DNA of 64,000 bases from Catellatospora sichuanensis (GCF_007483665.1 NZ_ML660184.1:164932-228931); one strand, 5' to 3'. Counted from the stretch's first letter, positions 42,885-53,793 are shown. The notes: generated from the sequence alone by a model not told the origin. Made by a program: numbers and translations.

Positions 42885-43415
42885 ATGCAACTGGCACGAA
42901 TTCGGGCGATCGCCATCATCAGCACCCTGGCGATCATCGGCATCACCCTGGCCGTGATCACGCTCAATCGTGACACGCAGAGCGAGGCTCCGGTGGCAGA
43001 GAGCTGCCCGGCAGGCTGGGTGCCCGTCGACAACACGCTGCCCGACTCCGAGAGCGAAGTGAAGATCAACGTCTACAACGCCACGACCACGGTGGATCTC
43101 GCCCGTAACGTGGCCGCGGACTTCACCAACCGCAAGTTCAAGGTGGAGAAGACGGGCAACGAGAAGAAGGCCCAGCCCGACATCGTCGCGGAGCTGCGCT
43201 ACGGCCCCAAGACGGTCGGCGCGGCCCAGCTGCTGAAGGCGTACTTCCTCAACGACGTCGAGCCGGTATTCGACATCAAGCGCGACAACGACACCATCGA
43301 CGTGATCATCGGCGGGCAGTTCAAGCAGCTTGCCACGCCCACCGAGATGCGTCAGGCGGTCGCCGCGCTGGGCCGTCCCGCGCTGCCCGAGGGCACCTGC
43401 GCCGAGAAGCCCTGA
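42885..43415 (+). CDS. LytR C-terminal domain protein, single-pass membrane (Cei-like)
   Basis: This 176-residue protein has an N-terminal membrane anchor (about 6-27; AIAIISTLAIIGITLAVITL) and an external LytR_C domain (about 55-165; EVKINVYNATTTVDLARNVA). The cysteines near 41 and at the C terminus (GTCAEKP) may pair. Mycobacterial Rv2700 (Cei) in this position is needed for envelope integrity; a similar role is inferred. ATG 42885 follows GGGGAG by 9 nt. The longer frame from 42843 has no signal-peptide logic. Confidence 0.87.
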   Translation: MQLARIRAIAIISTLAIIGITLAVITLNRDTQSEAPVAESCPAGWVPVDNTLPDSESEVKINVYNATTTVDLARNVAADFTNRKFKVEKTGNEKKAQPDIVAELRYGPKTVGAAQLLKAYFLNDVEPVFDIKRDNDTIDVIIGGQFKQLATPTEMRQAVAALGRPALPEGTCAEKP

Positions 43416-43447
43416 CCGGCCGTCCCACGGGGTCACCCCGCCCTGAG

Positions 43448-43492
43448 CGAAGGCTCCGTCCGGCCGCTGTGCGCAGCCGGACGGAGCCTTCG
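43448..43492. terminator. Bidirectional terminator between LytR_C and suhB
   Basis: CGAAGGCTCCGTCCGGC and its perfect complement form a 17-bp stem with an 11-nt loop. It lies between convergent genes, 32 nt after the LytR_C stop. Confidence 0.8.
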
Positions 43493-43548
43493 GACGTTTC
43501 CGGTACCCGTGGACCCGGGCCGGGTCCGGCGGGCCGCCGGTGCGGCGG

Positions 43549-44349
43549 CTACGGCCCCCCGTCCGCGACGAGGCCGGTGAGCAAGGCGTCCAGCGGGCCG
43601 TGCAGGGCGGGCGGGGCGGCCAGCACCATGTCCCCGCCGGCCGGACGCCCCGACAGGCCGGTGACCAGCAGCCCGGCCTCACGCGCGATCAGGCCGCCCG
43701 CGGCCAGGTCCCACTCCGCCAGGCCCTTCTCGTAGTACGCGTCCAGCATCCCCTCGGCTGCCGCGCACAGGTCCAGCGCCGCCGCGCCCATCCGCCGGAT
43801 GTCGCGTACCAGCGGCAGCACCTGCGCCACCACCGCGGCCTGATGGGCACGCCGCTCCCGGGCGTAGCCGAAGCCCGTGCCGACCAGCGACAGGGCCAGC
43901 TCGGTCGCCGTCGAGCCGGTCAGCCGCCGACCGTCCCGCCACGCACCGTGGCCCCGCGCCGCCGTCCAGGTGTGCCCTGTGGCCGCGTTGCGCACCACCC
44001 CCGCCACCACCTCCCCGTCCACCTCCGCGGCGATCGACACGGCGTACTGGGCCAGCCCGTAGAGGTAGTTCACCGTCCCGTCGATGGGATCCACGATCCA
44101 GCGGACCCCGCCGCTGTCGGCAATTCCCGCGCCGCCGAACTCCTCGCCGAGTACCGTGTCACCCGGGCGCCGCGCCGCCAGCGCGGCGATCACCTGTTGC
44201 TCGACCGCGCGATCAGCGGCCGTCACGACGTCCGTGGCGGTGGATTTCGTGCCGACATCGTTGATCGCCTCGTTACGCATACGGCGGGCGGTGTCGGCCG
44301 CGTCAGCGGCCACCTGCACCGCGATATCCAGCAGTTCCAGCTCGTTCAC
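43549..44349 (-). CDS. suhB: Inositol-1-monophosphatase family protein
   Basis: This 266-residue Mg-dependent phosphatase dephosphorylates inositol monophosphates or related sugar phosphates. Metal-binding motifs are visible: GEEFGG, the [15 protein letters not shown] signature, and the C-terminal [10 protein letters not shown]. In Actinobacteria the product can feed inositol lipids and mycothiol. GTG 44349 has GAGGAGGA 5-8 nt upstream; the longer frame to 44529 lacks homology. It lies upstream of, and divergent from, the sigma factor gene. Mycobacterial suhB (Rv2701c) holds the same place. Confidence 0.9.
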   Translation of the reverse strand: MNELELLDIAVQVAADAADTARRMRNEAINDVGTKSTATDVVTAADRAVEQQVIAALAARRPGDTVLGEEFGGAGIADSGGVRWIVDPIDGTVNYLYGLAQYAVSIAAEVDGEVVAGVVRNAATGHTWTAARGHGAWRDGRRLTGSTATELALSLVGTGFGYARERRAHQAAVVAQVLPLVRDIRRMGAAALDLCAAAEGMLDAYYEKGLAEWDLAAGGLIAREAGLLVTGLSGRPAGGDMVLAAPPALHGPLDALLTGLVADGGP

Positions 44350-44450
44350 GACCGTCCTCCTCGTCACCTGGTGCCATCCTGCCAAGGCCCCGGAGCCCGC
44401 TCGCGGACCTCCTGCGGCGTGCGCGCCGAGATGATCGCCGAGTACGGCGC

Positions 44451-44456
44451 TACAAT
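44451..44456 (+). promoter_or_regulatory. Possible -10 box of the principal sigma factor gene
   Basis: TACAAT, five of six matches to TATAAT, lies 130 nt before the sigma factor GTG. No clear -35 box is seen 17 nt upstream, so this is a weak call. Confidence 0.3.
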
Positions 44457-44585
44457 TCACGCCTGCCACGTGCCGAAGGTGCGGGGCGCATCCACACATC
44501 ACACTGGCTGACCCACCGCGACGCGCCATGCGACGCGGCCGAAGCCGCAGATTCTTGTTTGATACTCGCCTCCGGAAGGTCGTCC

Positions 44586-46283
<1,698 letters not shown>

Positions 46284-46664
46284 CACCGGCAGGTCAAGTC
46301 GACATTCATCGCGATTCGGGCATTTGGTATCCACCGAACGTACAGAGATACTCACCGTGCGTACATAGACGGGTAGGCGCTCTGTTTCTGTTCGACGCGC
46401 GATCGTTGACGTGGCACTCTGGTGGGACGGCACACTGTGCAGGACGGGTCATCTCCCCGATAGCCCGTCTGACCAGGTAGGCTCGATCGCCCAACGGCTG
46501 TGACCCCGGTCCCCCCGAGGCCCCAGCCGGGAAGCCCTCAGGCACGGCCGGTGTTGGAGGCTTACATGGGCAACGAGCTGAATGACAATGGCGGGTTCGG
46601 CGCTGCTGGACTCGGCGGATCGACGATGGATATCAGCATCGGTGACGACCAGAGGAGGAAGGCG
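46284..46664. other. 381-bp region between the sigma factor and DUF7455 genes
   Basis: No gene with support is seen. An in-frame extension of DUF7455 back to ATG 46566 exists (MGNELNDNGGFG), but the internal ATG 46665 has the better ribosome binding site. TTGACG at 46406-46411 could be a -35 box, but no matching -10 lies at the standard spacing. TAGGCT near 46477 is a weak -10 candidate for DUF7455. Confidence 0.4.
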
Positions 46665-46898
46665 ATGACCCAGACCCTCACGCCGCCGCCGGAAACGGTG
46701 GCTGCCCCAGCCGCCGATGAACGGTGCGACCGCTGTAACGCGGCGGGCAAATTGCGTGTGAAGCTGGCCGGTGGGGGCGAGCTGGTGTTCTGCGGACACC
46801 ACGCCAACAAGTACGCCGACGACCTTGTCAAGATTGCCGTGGAAGTGGCGGCGGACCCCGAGTTCACCTGGCGGGGCGCCGACATGATGGCCAAGTAA
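46665..46898 (+). CDS. DUF7455 domain-containing protein (small CxxC/CxxH metal-binding protein)
   Basis: This 77-residue protein has a probable zinc site: ERCDRCNAAGK (CxxC) and LVFCGHHANKYADDL (CxxHH). Proteins of this type are found next to the principal sigma factor gene throughout Actinobacteria, function unknown. ATG 46665 follows AGGAGGA by 6 nt. An upstream start at 46566 would add 33 residues and has weaker signals. Confidence 0.85.
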   Translation: MTQTLTPPPETVAAPAADERCDRCNAAGKLRVKLAGGGELVFCGHHANKYADDLVKIAVEVAADPEFTWRGADMMAK

Positions 46899-46914
46899 CA
46901 CCAACAAGCTTGAC

Positions 46915-46949
46915 CCGAAGGGGCACCGCAACCAGCGGTGCCCCTTCGG
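46915..46949 (+). terminator. Terminator of DUF7455
   Basis: CCGAAGGGGCACCGC pairs with GCGGTGCCCCTTCGG in a 15-bp perfect stem with a 5-nt loop, 16 nt after the stop. Confidence 0.75.
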
Positions 46950-46991
46950 CGTATTCGGCGCCAGGCTGGCGCGCCGCGGCCGGCCCTCCGC

Positions 46992-47072
46992 CCAAGATCG
47001 TCCGACTTGCCGGGCACCTGTGCGTATCTTGAGCGCGGATACGCCCACCTGCCCGGCAAGTCGAGTGATCAT
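46992..47072 (+). repeat. 82-bp imperfect palindromic repeat, copy 1 of 3
   Basis: It begins CCAAGATCGTCCGACTTGCC, has a central TGTGCGTATCTTGA, and closes with GGCAAGTCGA...GATC. Arms of about 28 nt can pair. The same sequence, including the unpaired centre, returns at 53225 and, inverted, at 53837. It lies between convergent genes next to two ordinary terminators. Confidence 0.8.
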
Positions 47073-47094
47073 GACGACGCTTGCGAGGCGGCGG

Positions 47095-47146
47095 CACGAC
47101 GGACCCGGCGCGCCCTCCGATGGGAGGGCGCGCCGGGTCCGTCGTG
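47095..47146 (-). terminator. Very strong terminator of the helicase gene
   Basis: A 24-bp perfect stem (47095-47118 with 47123-47146; core GGACCCGGCGCGCCCTCC) has a GATG tetraloop. It lies 8 nt after the helicase stop. Confidence 0.8.
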
Positions 47147-47154
47147 GTTTCGGG

Positions 47155-48873
47155 TCAGAAGCTCTGGATGGTGGCGATGCGCTCTTCGAGCTGTTCGATG
47201 GTGGCCTGGGCGCTGGGAGGGCCGCCGCACTTGGCGCGGAGTTCGGCGTGGATCTTGCCGTGGGGCAGGTTGGTGCGGTGGTGGTGGGCGGCGACCAGCG
47301 CGTTGAGCTGGCGGCGCAGGTGGATGCGGCGTTCGGTGGCGGACATGTCGCGGACCGCGGGCTCGCGCTGGGCAGGGGTCTGCTCGGCCCGGTTGCGGCG
47401 TACCGCGGCGGCCTGCTCGGCCTGGCGCTTGGTCAGCAGGGCGGCCACCTGGTCGGCGCTGAGCAGGCCGGGCAGGCCGAGGAAGTCCTCCTCCTCGGGT
47501 GTGCCGGCCTGGGCGGGCAGGCCGAAGGTGGCGCCGTCGAAGATCACCTGGTCGAGCTCGGCGGTGGCGGACAGCGCCTCGAAAGACTTGGTCAGCTCCC
47601 CGCTGGCCTTCTCGGACTGCTGAGCGCGTTCCAGCAGCTCGTCGTCGAGCCCGTCCTTGGCCTTGGGGCCGCCGAGCACATGGTCGCGTTCCAGCTCCAT
47701 CTCGCTGGCCAAGCCGAGCAGCGTCGGCACGCTGGGCACGAAGACGCTCGCCGTCTCCCCCGGGCGGCGGGCCCGCACGAACCGGCCGATGGCCTGGGCG
47801 AAGTAGAGCGGGGTGGAGGCGCTGGTGGCGTACACGCCGACGGCCAGCCGCGGGATGTCGACGCCCTCGGACACCATGCGCACCGCGACCATCCAGCGCT
47901 GCTGGGAGCCCGCGAATTCGGCGATCCTGGCCGACGCCCCGGTGTCGTCGGAGAGCACCACCACGGCCTTCTCGCCGGAGATGACCTCGATCAGCTTGGC
48001 GTACGCCCGGGCGGTCTGCTGGTCCGAGGCGATGATCAGGCCCCCGGCGTCCGGGATGCCCCCGGCGCGCAGCACCTGCAGCCGCGCGTCGGCGGCCCGC
48101 AGCACCTGCGGCATCCAGTCGCCCTTGGGGTCCAGCGCGGTACGCCAGGCGTGCGCGATCAGGTCCTGGGTGAGCGGCTCGCCCAGGCGCACCGCCAGCT
48201 CATCGCCCGCGCTGGTGCGCCACCGGGTCTCCCCCGAGTAAGCGAGGAAGATCACAGGCCGGACGACGCCGTCGGCGAGCGCATCGGCGTAGCCGTACAC
48301 CGAGTCGGCGCGGGAGCGCTGGACCTCGCCGACCCGCTCGTAGCTGACGAACGGGATCGGGTTCTCGTCGGAGCGGAACGGGGTCCCGGTGAGCATCAGC
48401 CGCCGCACGGCGGGCTCGAAGGCCGCCTTCACGCCGTCACCCCAGCTGCGCGAGTCGCCCGCGTGGTGGATCTCGTCCAGGATCACCAGCGTCTTGCGGG
48501 TGAGCGTGCGCCGCAGGTGCACCTGCGGGGCCATGCCGACCTGGGCGTACGTCACCACCGCACCGTGGAAGTCGGCGCTGGTGTGCACGTCGGCGTTGCG
48601 GAACATCGCGTCGAGCTCGATGCCCACCCGCGACGCGGCCTGCGCCCACTGCAACTTCAGGTGCTCGGTCGGCGCGACCACGGTGACCGCGTCCACGCTG
48701 CCGTCGGCCAGCAACTCGGCCGCGATGCGCAGGGCGAACGTCGTCTTGCCCGCGCCGGGCGTGGCGACCGCCAGGAAGTCGGGAGAGCGCCGGCGGAGGT
48801 ACTCGACCATTGCCTTGCGCTGCCAGGCGCGCAGCGCCGGGAACGACTCGGGGACGGGGCGGGCCAGCGCCAC
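47155..48873 (-). CDS. DEAD/DEAH-box helicase (XPB/SF2-like)
   Basis: This 572-residue SF2 ATPase has a Q-motif-like start (FPALRAWQRKA), Walker A at 37-45 (ATPGAGKTT), DEIH at 133-136, motif III LTGTPFR, and C-terminal motifs V/VI (SEGVDIPRL, QAIGRFVRAR). The C-terminal 170 residues are charged, with RNRAEQTPAQREPAVRD-type sequence. GTG 48873 has AGGAGG about 7 nt upstream. Duplex unwinding in repair or RNA processing is expected; the substrate is unknown. Neighbourhood with the sigma factor is conserved in Actinobacteria. Confidence 0.92.
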   Translation of the reverse strand: MALARPVPESFPALRAWQRKAMVEYLRRRSPDFLAVATPGAGKTTFALRIAAELLADGSVDAVTVVAPTEHLKLQWAQAASRVGIELDAMFRNADVHTSADFHGAVVTYAQVGMAPQVHLRRTLTRKTLVILDEIHHAGDSRSWGDGVKAAFEPAVRRLMLTGTPFRSDENPIPFVSYERVGEVQRSRADSVYGYADALADGVVRPVIFLAYSGETRWRTSAGDELAVRLGEPLTQDLIAHAWRTALDPKGDWMPQVLRAADARLQVLRAGGIPDAGGLIIASDQQTARAYAKLIEVISGEKAVVVLSDDTGASARIAEFAGSQQRWMVAVRMVSEGVDIPRLAVGVYATSASTPLYFAQAIGRFVRARRPGETASVFVPSVPTLLGLASEMELERDHVLGGPKAKDGLDDELLERAQQSEKASGELTKSFEALSATAELDQVIFDGATFGLPAQAGTPEEEDFLGLPGLLSADQVAALLTKRQAEQAAAVRRNRAEQTPAQREPAVRDMSATERRIHLRRQLNALVAAHHHRTNLPHGKIHAELRAKCGGPPSAQATIEQLEERIATIQSF

Positions 48874-49047
48874 GCGGCAGCCTCCTGCTCTTCAAGGGGG
48901 AATCGCACGAAAGAGCCCTCGGGTCGGCCACGGCTCGGCGGGACCTCGAAGGCGGGGCCCTGAGTCTATCGGCTCGTCAGGACAGGTCCGCGCGACTGTC
49001 GGTCGGAAATCAGTGAGTCGCTTTACACACCACCCGATCCGGGGCGG

Positions 49048-49689
49048 CTAGCCGGACTCGGTCGTGGCGCCTCCGCCGAGCCGCGGCCGCGGTGCTGACC
49101 AGTGGCGGTAGAGGGCGGTGATACGCACCACGAACACCAGCAGCGCCGCGCAGGTGAACGTGAGCACGCTGCCCCAGCCGAGCCGCACCAGGACCGCCAC
49201 CGCGATCGCGCCGAGCAGCGACGCCACCGCGTAGATCTCCCGGCGCAGCACCACCGGGATCTCGTTGAGCAGCAGATCGCGGACCAGTCCCCCGCCGATG
49301 CCGGTGAGCATGCCGAGCAGGCACGCGCCCACGGCGGGCACCCCGGCGTCGAACGCCTTGAGCGTGCTGGTGACCGTGAACAGACCGAGCCCGGCCGCGT
49401 CGAGGCTGAGCACCGTGCGCCGCAGCCGTTCCAGGTGCGGGTGCAGCCAGAACACGGCCAGCGAGGCGACGGTCGCGGTGGCCGGATACCGCCAGTCGGC
49501 GAAGGCCAGCGGCGGCACCTGGTTGATCACCAGGTCGCGCAGGATGCCGCCGCCCAGCGAGGCCACGAAGCCCACGAAGACCACGCCGAACAGGTCGAGC
49601 CGCTTGCCGACGGCGGCGGAGCCGCCCGACGCGGCGAAGACGGCGACCCCGGCGAGGTCCCCGATCAGCAGGGCCGACGAACTGTCCAC
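49048..49689 (-). CDS. Trimeric intracellular cation (TRIC) channel family protein (UPF0126)
   Basis: This 213-residue membrane protein has seven helices formed by two inverted three-helix repeats. The glycine-rich signatures FVASLGGGILRDLV and MLTGIGGGLVRDLL mark the two halves, and the GGG-x-x-RD motif carries the conserved lipid-binding Arg. Bacterial TRIC proteins conduct K+/Na+. GTG 49689 follows a TAGCCT hexamer by 6 nt without a ribosome binding site, so the message is probably leaderless. Confidence 0.92.
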   Translation of the reverse strand: MDSSSALLIGDLAGVAVFAASGGSAAVGKRLDLFGVVFVGFVASLGGGILRDLVINQVPPLAFADWRYPATATVASLAVFWLHPHLERLRRTVLSLDAAGLGLFTVTSTLKAFDAGVPAVGACLLGMLTGIGGGLVRDLLLNEIPVVLRREIYAVASLLGAIAVAVLVRLGWGSVLTFTCAALLVFVVRITALYRHWSAPRPRLGGGATTESG

Positions 49690-49773
49690 CGGCGCAGGCT
49701 ACGACGCCGTGTGCCGTACCCCCGCGCCGCCTCGCCGCCGACCGCGCACCGGAACCTGCCCGGTGTGGCCGGG

Positions 49774-50715
49774 TCAGGTCTGGGGCTGGTAGGCGCGCTC
49801 GTAGAGCGCGTCGATGTCGGCCTGCAGCGGCAGGGAAGTCGAGGCGCCCCAGTGCTGGGCGCAGGCCGCGCCCGCGGCGCAGGCCCAGCGCAAAGCCTCC
49901 TCGACGGGGCGGCCCTGGGCCCAGGCCACGGCGAACGCGCCGGTGAAGGCGTCCCCGGCGGCCGTGGTGTCCGTCGCGGCGACGGGCGGCGCGCCCACCT
50001 CCAGCCGCGTCCCGTCGCGGTCGGCGTAGGCGGCCCCGGCCGCGCCGAGCGTCAGCACCACCCGCGGCACGGCTGCCAGCAGGTTCGCGAGTAGTTCGGG
50101 CACGTTTTCGGCCCGTGAGGCGTCCCGGCCGCCGTCGAGCCCGGCCAGCACGGCCGCCTCGGTCTGGTTCACCACCAGCACGTCCACCAGGGCCAGCAGC
50201 TCGTCCGGCAGCGCCCGGGCGGGGGCGGCGTTGAGGATGAAGGCGGTCTGCCCCGCTCGCGCCGCCACAGCGGCCTGAAGGACCGTGTCCAGCGGGATCT
50301 CCAGCTGACAGAGCAGCACGTCGCAGCTCTCGATGAGCTCCCGGTCGACCGCGTCCAGCTCGGTGAGCTGCGCATTCGCACCGGGAGCGACGACGATGAG
50401 GTTCTCCGCGGCCGCGTCGACCGCGATCAGCGCCACCCCGGAGGCGCCCGCCACCCGGCGCAGCCCGTCCAGCCCGACACCGGCCGCGGCCAGGCAGCCC
50501 TTGAGCTCGTCACCGAAAGCGTCCAGGCCGACGGCACCCAGGAAGTGGCACCGGGCTCCGGCCCGGGCGGCGGCGACGGCCTGATTCGCGCCTTTGCCGC
50601 CGGGAACGGTCGTGAATTCTTCGCCGAGCACGGTCTCGCCGGGGCGGGGCAGGGTGGGCGTCGCCACCACCAGGTCCATGTTCGCGCTGCCCACAACGAC
50701 CACGCTCGCGGTCAT
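49774..50715 (-). CDS. rbsK: Ribokinase
   Basis: This 313-residue PfkB-family kinase phosphorylates D-ribose (or deoxyribose) with ATP. The N-terminal signature VVVGSANMDLVVATPTLPRPG, GGKGANQAVAAARAG and the C-terminal ATP/catalytic motif DTTAAGDAFTGAFA with catalytic Asp are present. Within its region are psuK (another PfkB member) and psuG, suggesting linked use of ribose 5-phosphate from nucleosides. ATG 50715 has GAGGAG 5 nt upstream, within a decayed mini-ORF of the SER...RSEE group. Confidence 0.93.
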   Translation of the reverse strand: MTASVVVVGSANMDLVVATPTLPRPGETVLGEEFTTVPGGKGANQAVAAARAGARCHFLGAVGLDAFGDELKGCLAAAGVGLDGLRRVAGASGVALIAVDAAAENLIVVAPGANAQLTELDAVDRELIESCDVLLCQLEIPLDTVLQAAVAARAGQTAFILNAAPARALPDELLALVDVLVVNQTEAAVLAGLDGGRDASRAENVPELLANLLAAVPRVVLTLGAAGAAYADRDGTRLEVGAPPVAATDTTAAGDAFTGAFAVAWAQGRPVEEALRWACAAGAACAQHWGASTSLPLQADIDALYERAYQPQT

Positions 50716-50780
50716 GCCTGCTCCTCGCTGCGCTCGTCGGCGGCATGACCTGACCGGATCCTGCCGACTCGCTCGCTGAC
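50712..50780 (-). other. Decayed SER...RSEE leader mini-ORF before rbsK
   Basis: An in-frame stretch ends with TGA overlapping the rbsK ATG and reads ...SERVGRIRSGHAADERSEEQA. Its expected start codon position carries GTC instead of GTG or ATG. EE again forms the ribosome binding site. It aligns with the dxs leader (SERV...H-AD-RSEE). Without a usable start it is probably not translated independently. Confidence 0.4.
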
Positions 50781-50876
50781 GCTCGCTCCGCCCTGCTCCT
50801 CAGGAAAGAGCCCGGAGCGCGCCGAGACCCCCGTGCCGCGCGGCCGTGACAGCCGTGCGTCGGCGCGCAAGCCGGA

Positions 50877-51122
50877 TCATTCGGAGAGGTTCTCGTAGAT
50901 CTCTTTGCACTCCGGACACACCGGGAAGCGGTTGGGGTCGCGGGTGGGCACCCAGACCTTGCCGCACAGGGCGCGCACCGGCGTACCCTCGATCATCGCT
51001 TCGAGCAGTTTGTCCTTGGGCGCGTAGTGCGACAGACGCTCGTGGTCGCCCTCGTCAAGGCGATAGTCCGTGGCTGTGCGCTCTTCAAGGATGGTGCTGG
51101 GATTCGTCACTGGTGTGGTCAC
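50877..51122 (-). CDS. DUF3039 domain-containing protein
   Basis: This 81-residue acidic protein has a probable zinc site formed by Cys in RALCGKVW and the CPEC pair near the end. An actinobacterial family of unknown function (Rv2708c by position). GTG 51122 follows GACAAT by 6 nt with no ribosome binding site; leaderless translation is likely. It diverges from psuG across 248 nt. Confidence 0.9.
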   Translation of the reverse strand: MTTPVTNPSTILEERTATDYRLDEGDHERLSHYAPKDKLLEAMIEGTPVRALCGKVWVPTRDPNRFPVCPECKEIYENLSE

Positions 51123-51370
51123 CCGAACATTGTCTCAGGTCACCGGCTCGCAGCCCAGCCTGATATCCCGCCACGCTGTGTTGTCCGCGCCCGCCTCCGG
51201 CGGGCGCGGCGTCCGGCCTCTCAGCCGGCGTCACGCGCCAGTCGTCGGCTTCGCTGCGCTTACCTCCTTGGTGGCGCGTGACGCCGGCGGCCGAACGCGG
51301 CGATGGTGGCGGCCCTCGGGGGTGCAGGTTCATGGGGGCGGCGATCCGCCCGCCCAGTACCCTCATGATC

Positions 51371-52291
51371 GTGACTGATGTGAGCAGCATCCACCTGGGT
51401 GCCGAGGTCAAGGCGGCGCTGGCGACCGGGCAGCCGGTGGTGGCGTTGGAGAGCACGATCGTCTCGCACGGGCTGCCCCGCCCCGACAATCTGCGGGTGG
51501 CCCGCGAGATCGAGCAGGTCGTACGCGACCACGGCGCGGTACCGGCGACCATCGGCATGGTCGGCGGCCGGCTGGTCGCCGGGCTGGACGACGAGACGCT
51601 GACCCGCCTGGCCACCGGAGCGAACGTGGCCAAACTCTCGGTCCGCGACCTGGCCATCGCCTCCGCGCTCGGCGTGGACGGCGCGACCACGGTCGCCAGC
51701 ACCTCGGCGATCGCCGCCGCGGCCGGGATCGGCGTGTTCGCGACCGGCGGCCTGGGCGGCGTGCACCGCGAGGCGGCGCAGACCTTCGACGAGTCCGCCG
51801 ACCTGACGACGCTTTCCCAGACGCCGATCGTGGTGGTCTGTGCCGGGGTCAAGTCGATCCTCGACGTGGGCGCCACGCTGGAGCGGCTGGAGACGCTGGG
51901 GGTCGGCGTGGCCGGTTACCGGACGGACCGCTTCCCGGGCTTCTTCATCCGGGACAGCGGCTTCGGTGTGGACTGGCGGGTGGACACCCCCGAGCAGATC
52001 GCGGCGGCCATGCGGGCGCAGCGCGACCAGGGCGTGCACCGCGGCGCGCTGGTGGTGGCCAACCCGCTGCCGCAGGACGAGCAGCTCGACCCGGATCTGC
52101 ACGACCGCACCCTGGCCGAGGGCCTGGCGATCGTGGAGCGCGACGGGGTGACCGGCAAGCGGGTGACGCCGGTGCTGCTGTCGCACTTCCACGCGGCGAC
52201 GGAGGGGCGGAGCCTGGCGGTCAACGTACGCATCATCCTGCGCAACGCCGCGCTGGCCGCGCAGATCGCCGTCGCGGCCGGCAACCAGTGA
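51371..52291 (+). CDS. psuG: Pseudouridine-5'-phosphate glycosidase
   Basis: This 306-residue enzyme cleaves pseudouridine 5'-phosphate to uracil and ribose 5-phosphate. Signature segments are VVALESTIVSHGLPRPDN, PATIGMVGGRLV, ATGGLGGVHR and VVCAGVKSILDVG. GTG 51371 is chosen because TACCCT (51358-51363) lies 7 nt upstream and leaves the alternative ATG 51365 just inside or before the transcript start. It overlaps psuK by GTGA, which gives translational coupling. Together the pair recycles pseudouridine from RNA turnover. Confidence 0.92.
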   Translation: MTDVSSIHLGAEVKAALATGQPVVALESTIVSHGLPRPDNLRVAREIEQVVRDHGAVPATIGMVGGRLVAGLDDETLTRLATGANVAKLSVRDLAIASALGVDGATTVASTSAIAAAAGIGVFATGGLGGVHREAAQTFDESADLTTLSQTPIVVVCAGVKSILDVGATLERLETLGVGVAGYRTDRFPGFFIRDSGFGVDWRVDTPEQIAAAMRAQRDQGVHRGALVVANPLPQDEQLDPDLHDRTLAEGLAIVERDGVTGKRVTPVLLSHFHAATEGRSLAVNVRIILRNAALAAQIAVAAGNQ

Positions 52292-53202
52292 TCCTCTCCG
52301 TCGGAGACCTGGTCACCGACGTGCTGGCGGTGCTGCGGGCGCCGCTGGCGCAGGGCTCGGACACCCCCGCGACGGTGCACGTCGCCGGGGGCGGCCAGGC
52401 CGCGAACACCGCCGCGTGGCTGGCCGCGCTGGGCGCGCCGGTGACCTTCGTGGGCGCGGTCGGCGACGACCAGGCCGGCCGCGACCGGCTGGCCGAGCTG
52501 CACCAGGCGGGCGTACGCACCCAGGTGAGCGTGCGCCCCGGGGCCAGCACCGGCAGCATCGTGGTGCTGACGCACGGCGGCGAGCGCACGATGATCAGTG
52601 ATCGGGGCGCGAACCTGCTGCTGGCCTCCAGCGACGTGGACGCCGCGATCGCCCAGGGCGCGTCGCTGCTGCACCTGTCCGGATACACCCTGCTGGACCA
52701 GCCGTCCCGGCCCACCGGGCGGTACGCGCTCGCCTCGGCCCGCGCCGCCGGCCTGCGCACCTGCGTCGACGCCGCCTCGGCCGCGCCGCTGCACGCGGTC
52801 ACCACGGAACTGATCGAGGACGGGGTCACCGGGCACCCGTTCCTGGACTGGGTGCGCGGGGTGGACCTGCTGCTGGCCAACGCCGACGAGGCCACGGCGC
52901 TGGCCGGCCCCGGGGACCCGGCAGACCAGGCGCTGCGGCTGTCGTACGCGATCGGCGCCGACGTGGTGGTGAAGCTCGGCGCGCACGGGGCGCTGTGGGC
53001 CGGCCCGACCGGCGTGGTGCACGTCACCGGCGACCCGGTGCCGATCGTGGACGCCACCGGCGCGGGCGACGCGTTCGCCGCGGGCCTGCTGGCGGCCTGG
53101 GCCGCCGGGGCCGGGCAGCACGACGCGCTGCTGGCCGGCTGCCGGCTGGGCGCCCGCGCGGTGGGCATCGTCGGCGCCCGCCCGCCCCTGCCGTCGTCCT
53201 GA
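52288..53202 (+). CDS. psuK: PfkB family carbohydrate kinase, probable pseudouridine kinase
   Basis: This 304-residue kinase has the PfkB N-terminal glycine motif (VAGGGQAANTAAWLAALG) and a C-terminal ATP/catalytic signature (DATGAGDAFAAGLL, catalytic Asp). GTG 52288 overlaps the psuG stop, and this pairing is why the substrate is taken as pseudouridine. Other PfkB substrates (nucleosides, sugars) cannot be excluded from sequence alone. Confidence 0.85.
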   Translation: MILSVGDLVTDVLAVLRAPLAQGSDTPATVHVAGGGQAANTAAWLAALGAPVTFVGAVGDDQAGRDRLAELHQAGVRTQVSVRPGASTGSIVVLTHGGERTMISDRGANLLLASSDVDAAIAQGASLLHLSGYTLLDQPSRPTGRYALASARAAGLRTCVDAASAAPLHAVTTELIEDGVTGHPFLDWVRGVDLLLANADEATALAGPGDPADQALRLSYAIGADVVVKLGAHGALWAGPTGVVHVTGDPVPIVDATGAGDAFAAGLLAAWAAGAGQHDALLAGCRLGARAVGIVGARPPLPSS

Positions 53203-53224
53203 CCACACGCCCGCCGCACGGCGC

Positions 53225-53307
53225 CCAAGATCGTCTGACTTGCCCGGCACCTGTGCGCATCTTGACCACACTTTCGCCCATGTGCCAGGCAAGTCGGACG
53301 ATCTTGG
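53225..53307 (+). repeat. 82-bp palindromic repeat, copy 2 of 3
   Basis: Begins CCAAGATCGTCTGACTTGCC and ends with the reverse complement GACGATCTTGG-type arm; about 28-30 nt of each arm pair with a few mismatches. The centre reads CCTGTGCGCATCTTGACC followed by CTTTCGCCCATG. It is in the same orientation as copy 1. It follows psuK and precedes the DUF3099 gene. Confidence 0.85.
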
Positions 53308-53412
53308 ATGAAGGGCCGCCGGACGGCCGAGCCGATGCGGGCGCGGCCCGCTGTCGGCACCGCGGGCGGATGGGGGCAGGATGGAGAGGTTCCCCGGCGA
53401 CCAGGAGGCCTC

Positions 53413-53793
53413 GTGAAACGGCAGGCGGACCGGCCGGCGCTGATCACCGATGCGGCGGAGAGCCCGGAGGTCGAGCTGCGGCGGCGCGAGCGGCGCTACA
53501 TCGCGATGATGCTGCTGCGCGCGGCCTGCCTGATCCTTGGCTCGGTGCTGGCCATGCTGCAGGTGCCGCTGCTGTGGCTGTGGCTGCCGCTGTGCGGCCT
53601 GGGCATGGTGCTGCTGCCCTGGATGGCCGTGATCCTGGCGAACGACCGCCCGCCCAAGGACGAGCACCGCTTCAAGCGCCACCGCCGCCAGACGCTGCCC
53701 GCCAATGCCCTACCCGCCCAGCCCGCCGGCCCGGTCTACGAGGGCACCATCGACGACGCCCCGACCACCGCCGATCCCGACCGCCCCGCCTAG
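53413..53793 (+). CDS. DUF3099 family membrane protein
   Basis: This 126-residue protein has a basic N terminus, two closely spaced transmembrane helices (about 36-78; LRAACLILGSVLAMLQVPLL, then a LWLPLCGLGMVLL segment), a basic segment (HRFKRHRRQ) and a low-complexity acidic tail. The family occurs only in Actinobacteria (Rv2709 by position); function unknown. GTG 53413 has AGGAGG 5 nt upstream. Two copies of the 82-bp palindrome, in opposite orientations, flank it. Confidence 0.85.
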   Translation: MKRQADRPALITDAAESPEVELRRRERRYIAMMLLRAACLILGSVLAMLQVPLLWLWLPLCGLGMVLLPWMAVILANDRPPKDEHRFKRHRRQTLPANALPAQPAGPVYEGTIDDAPTTADPDRPA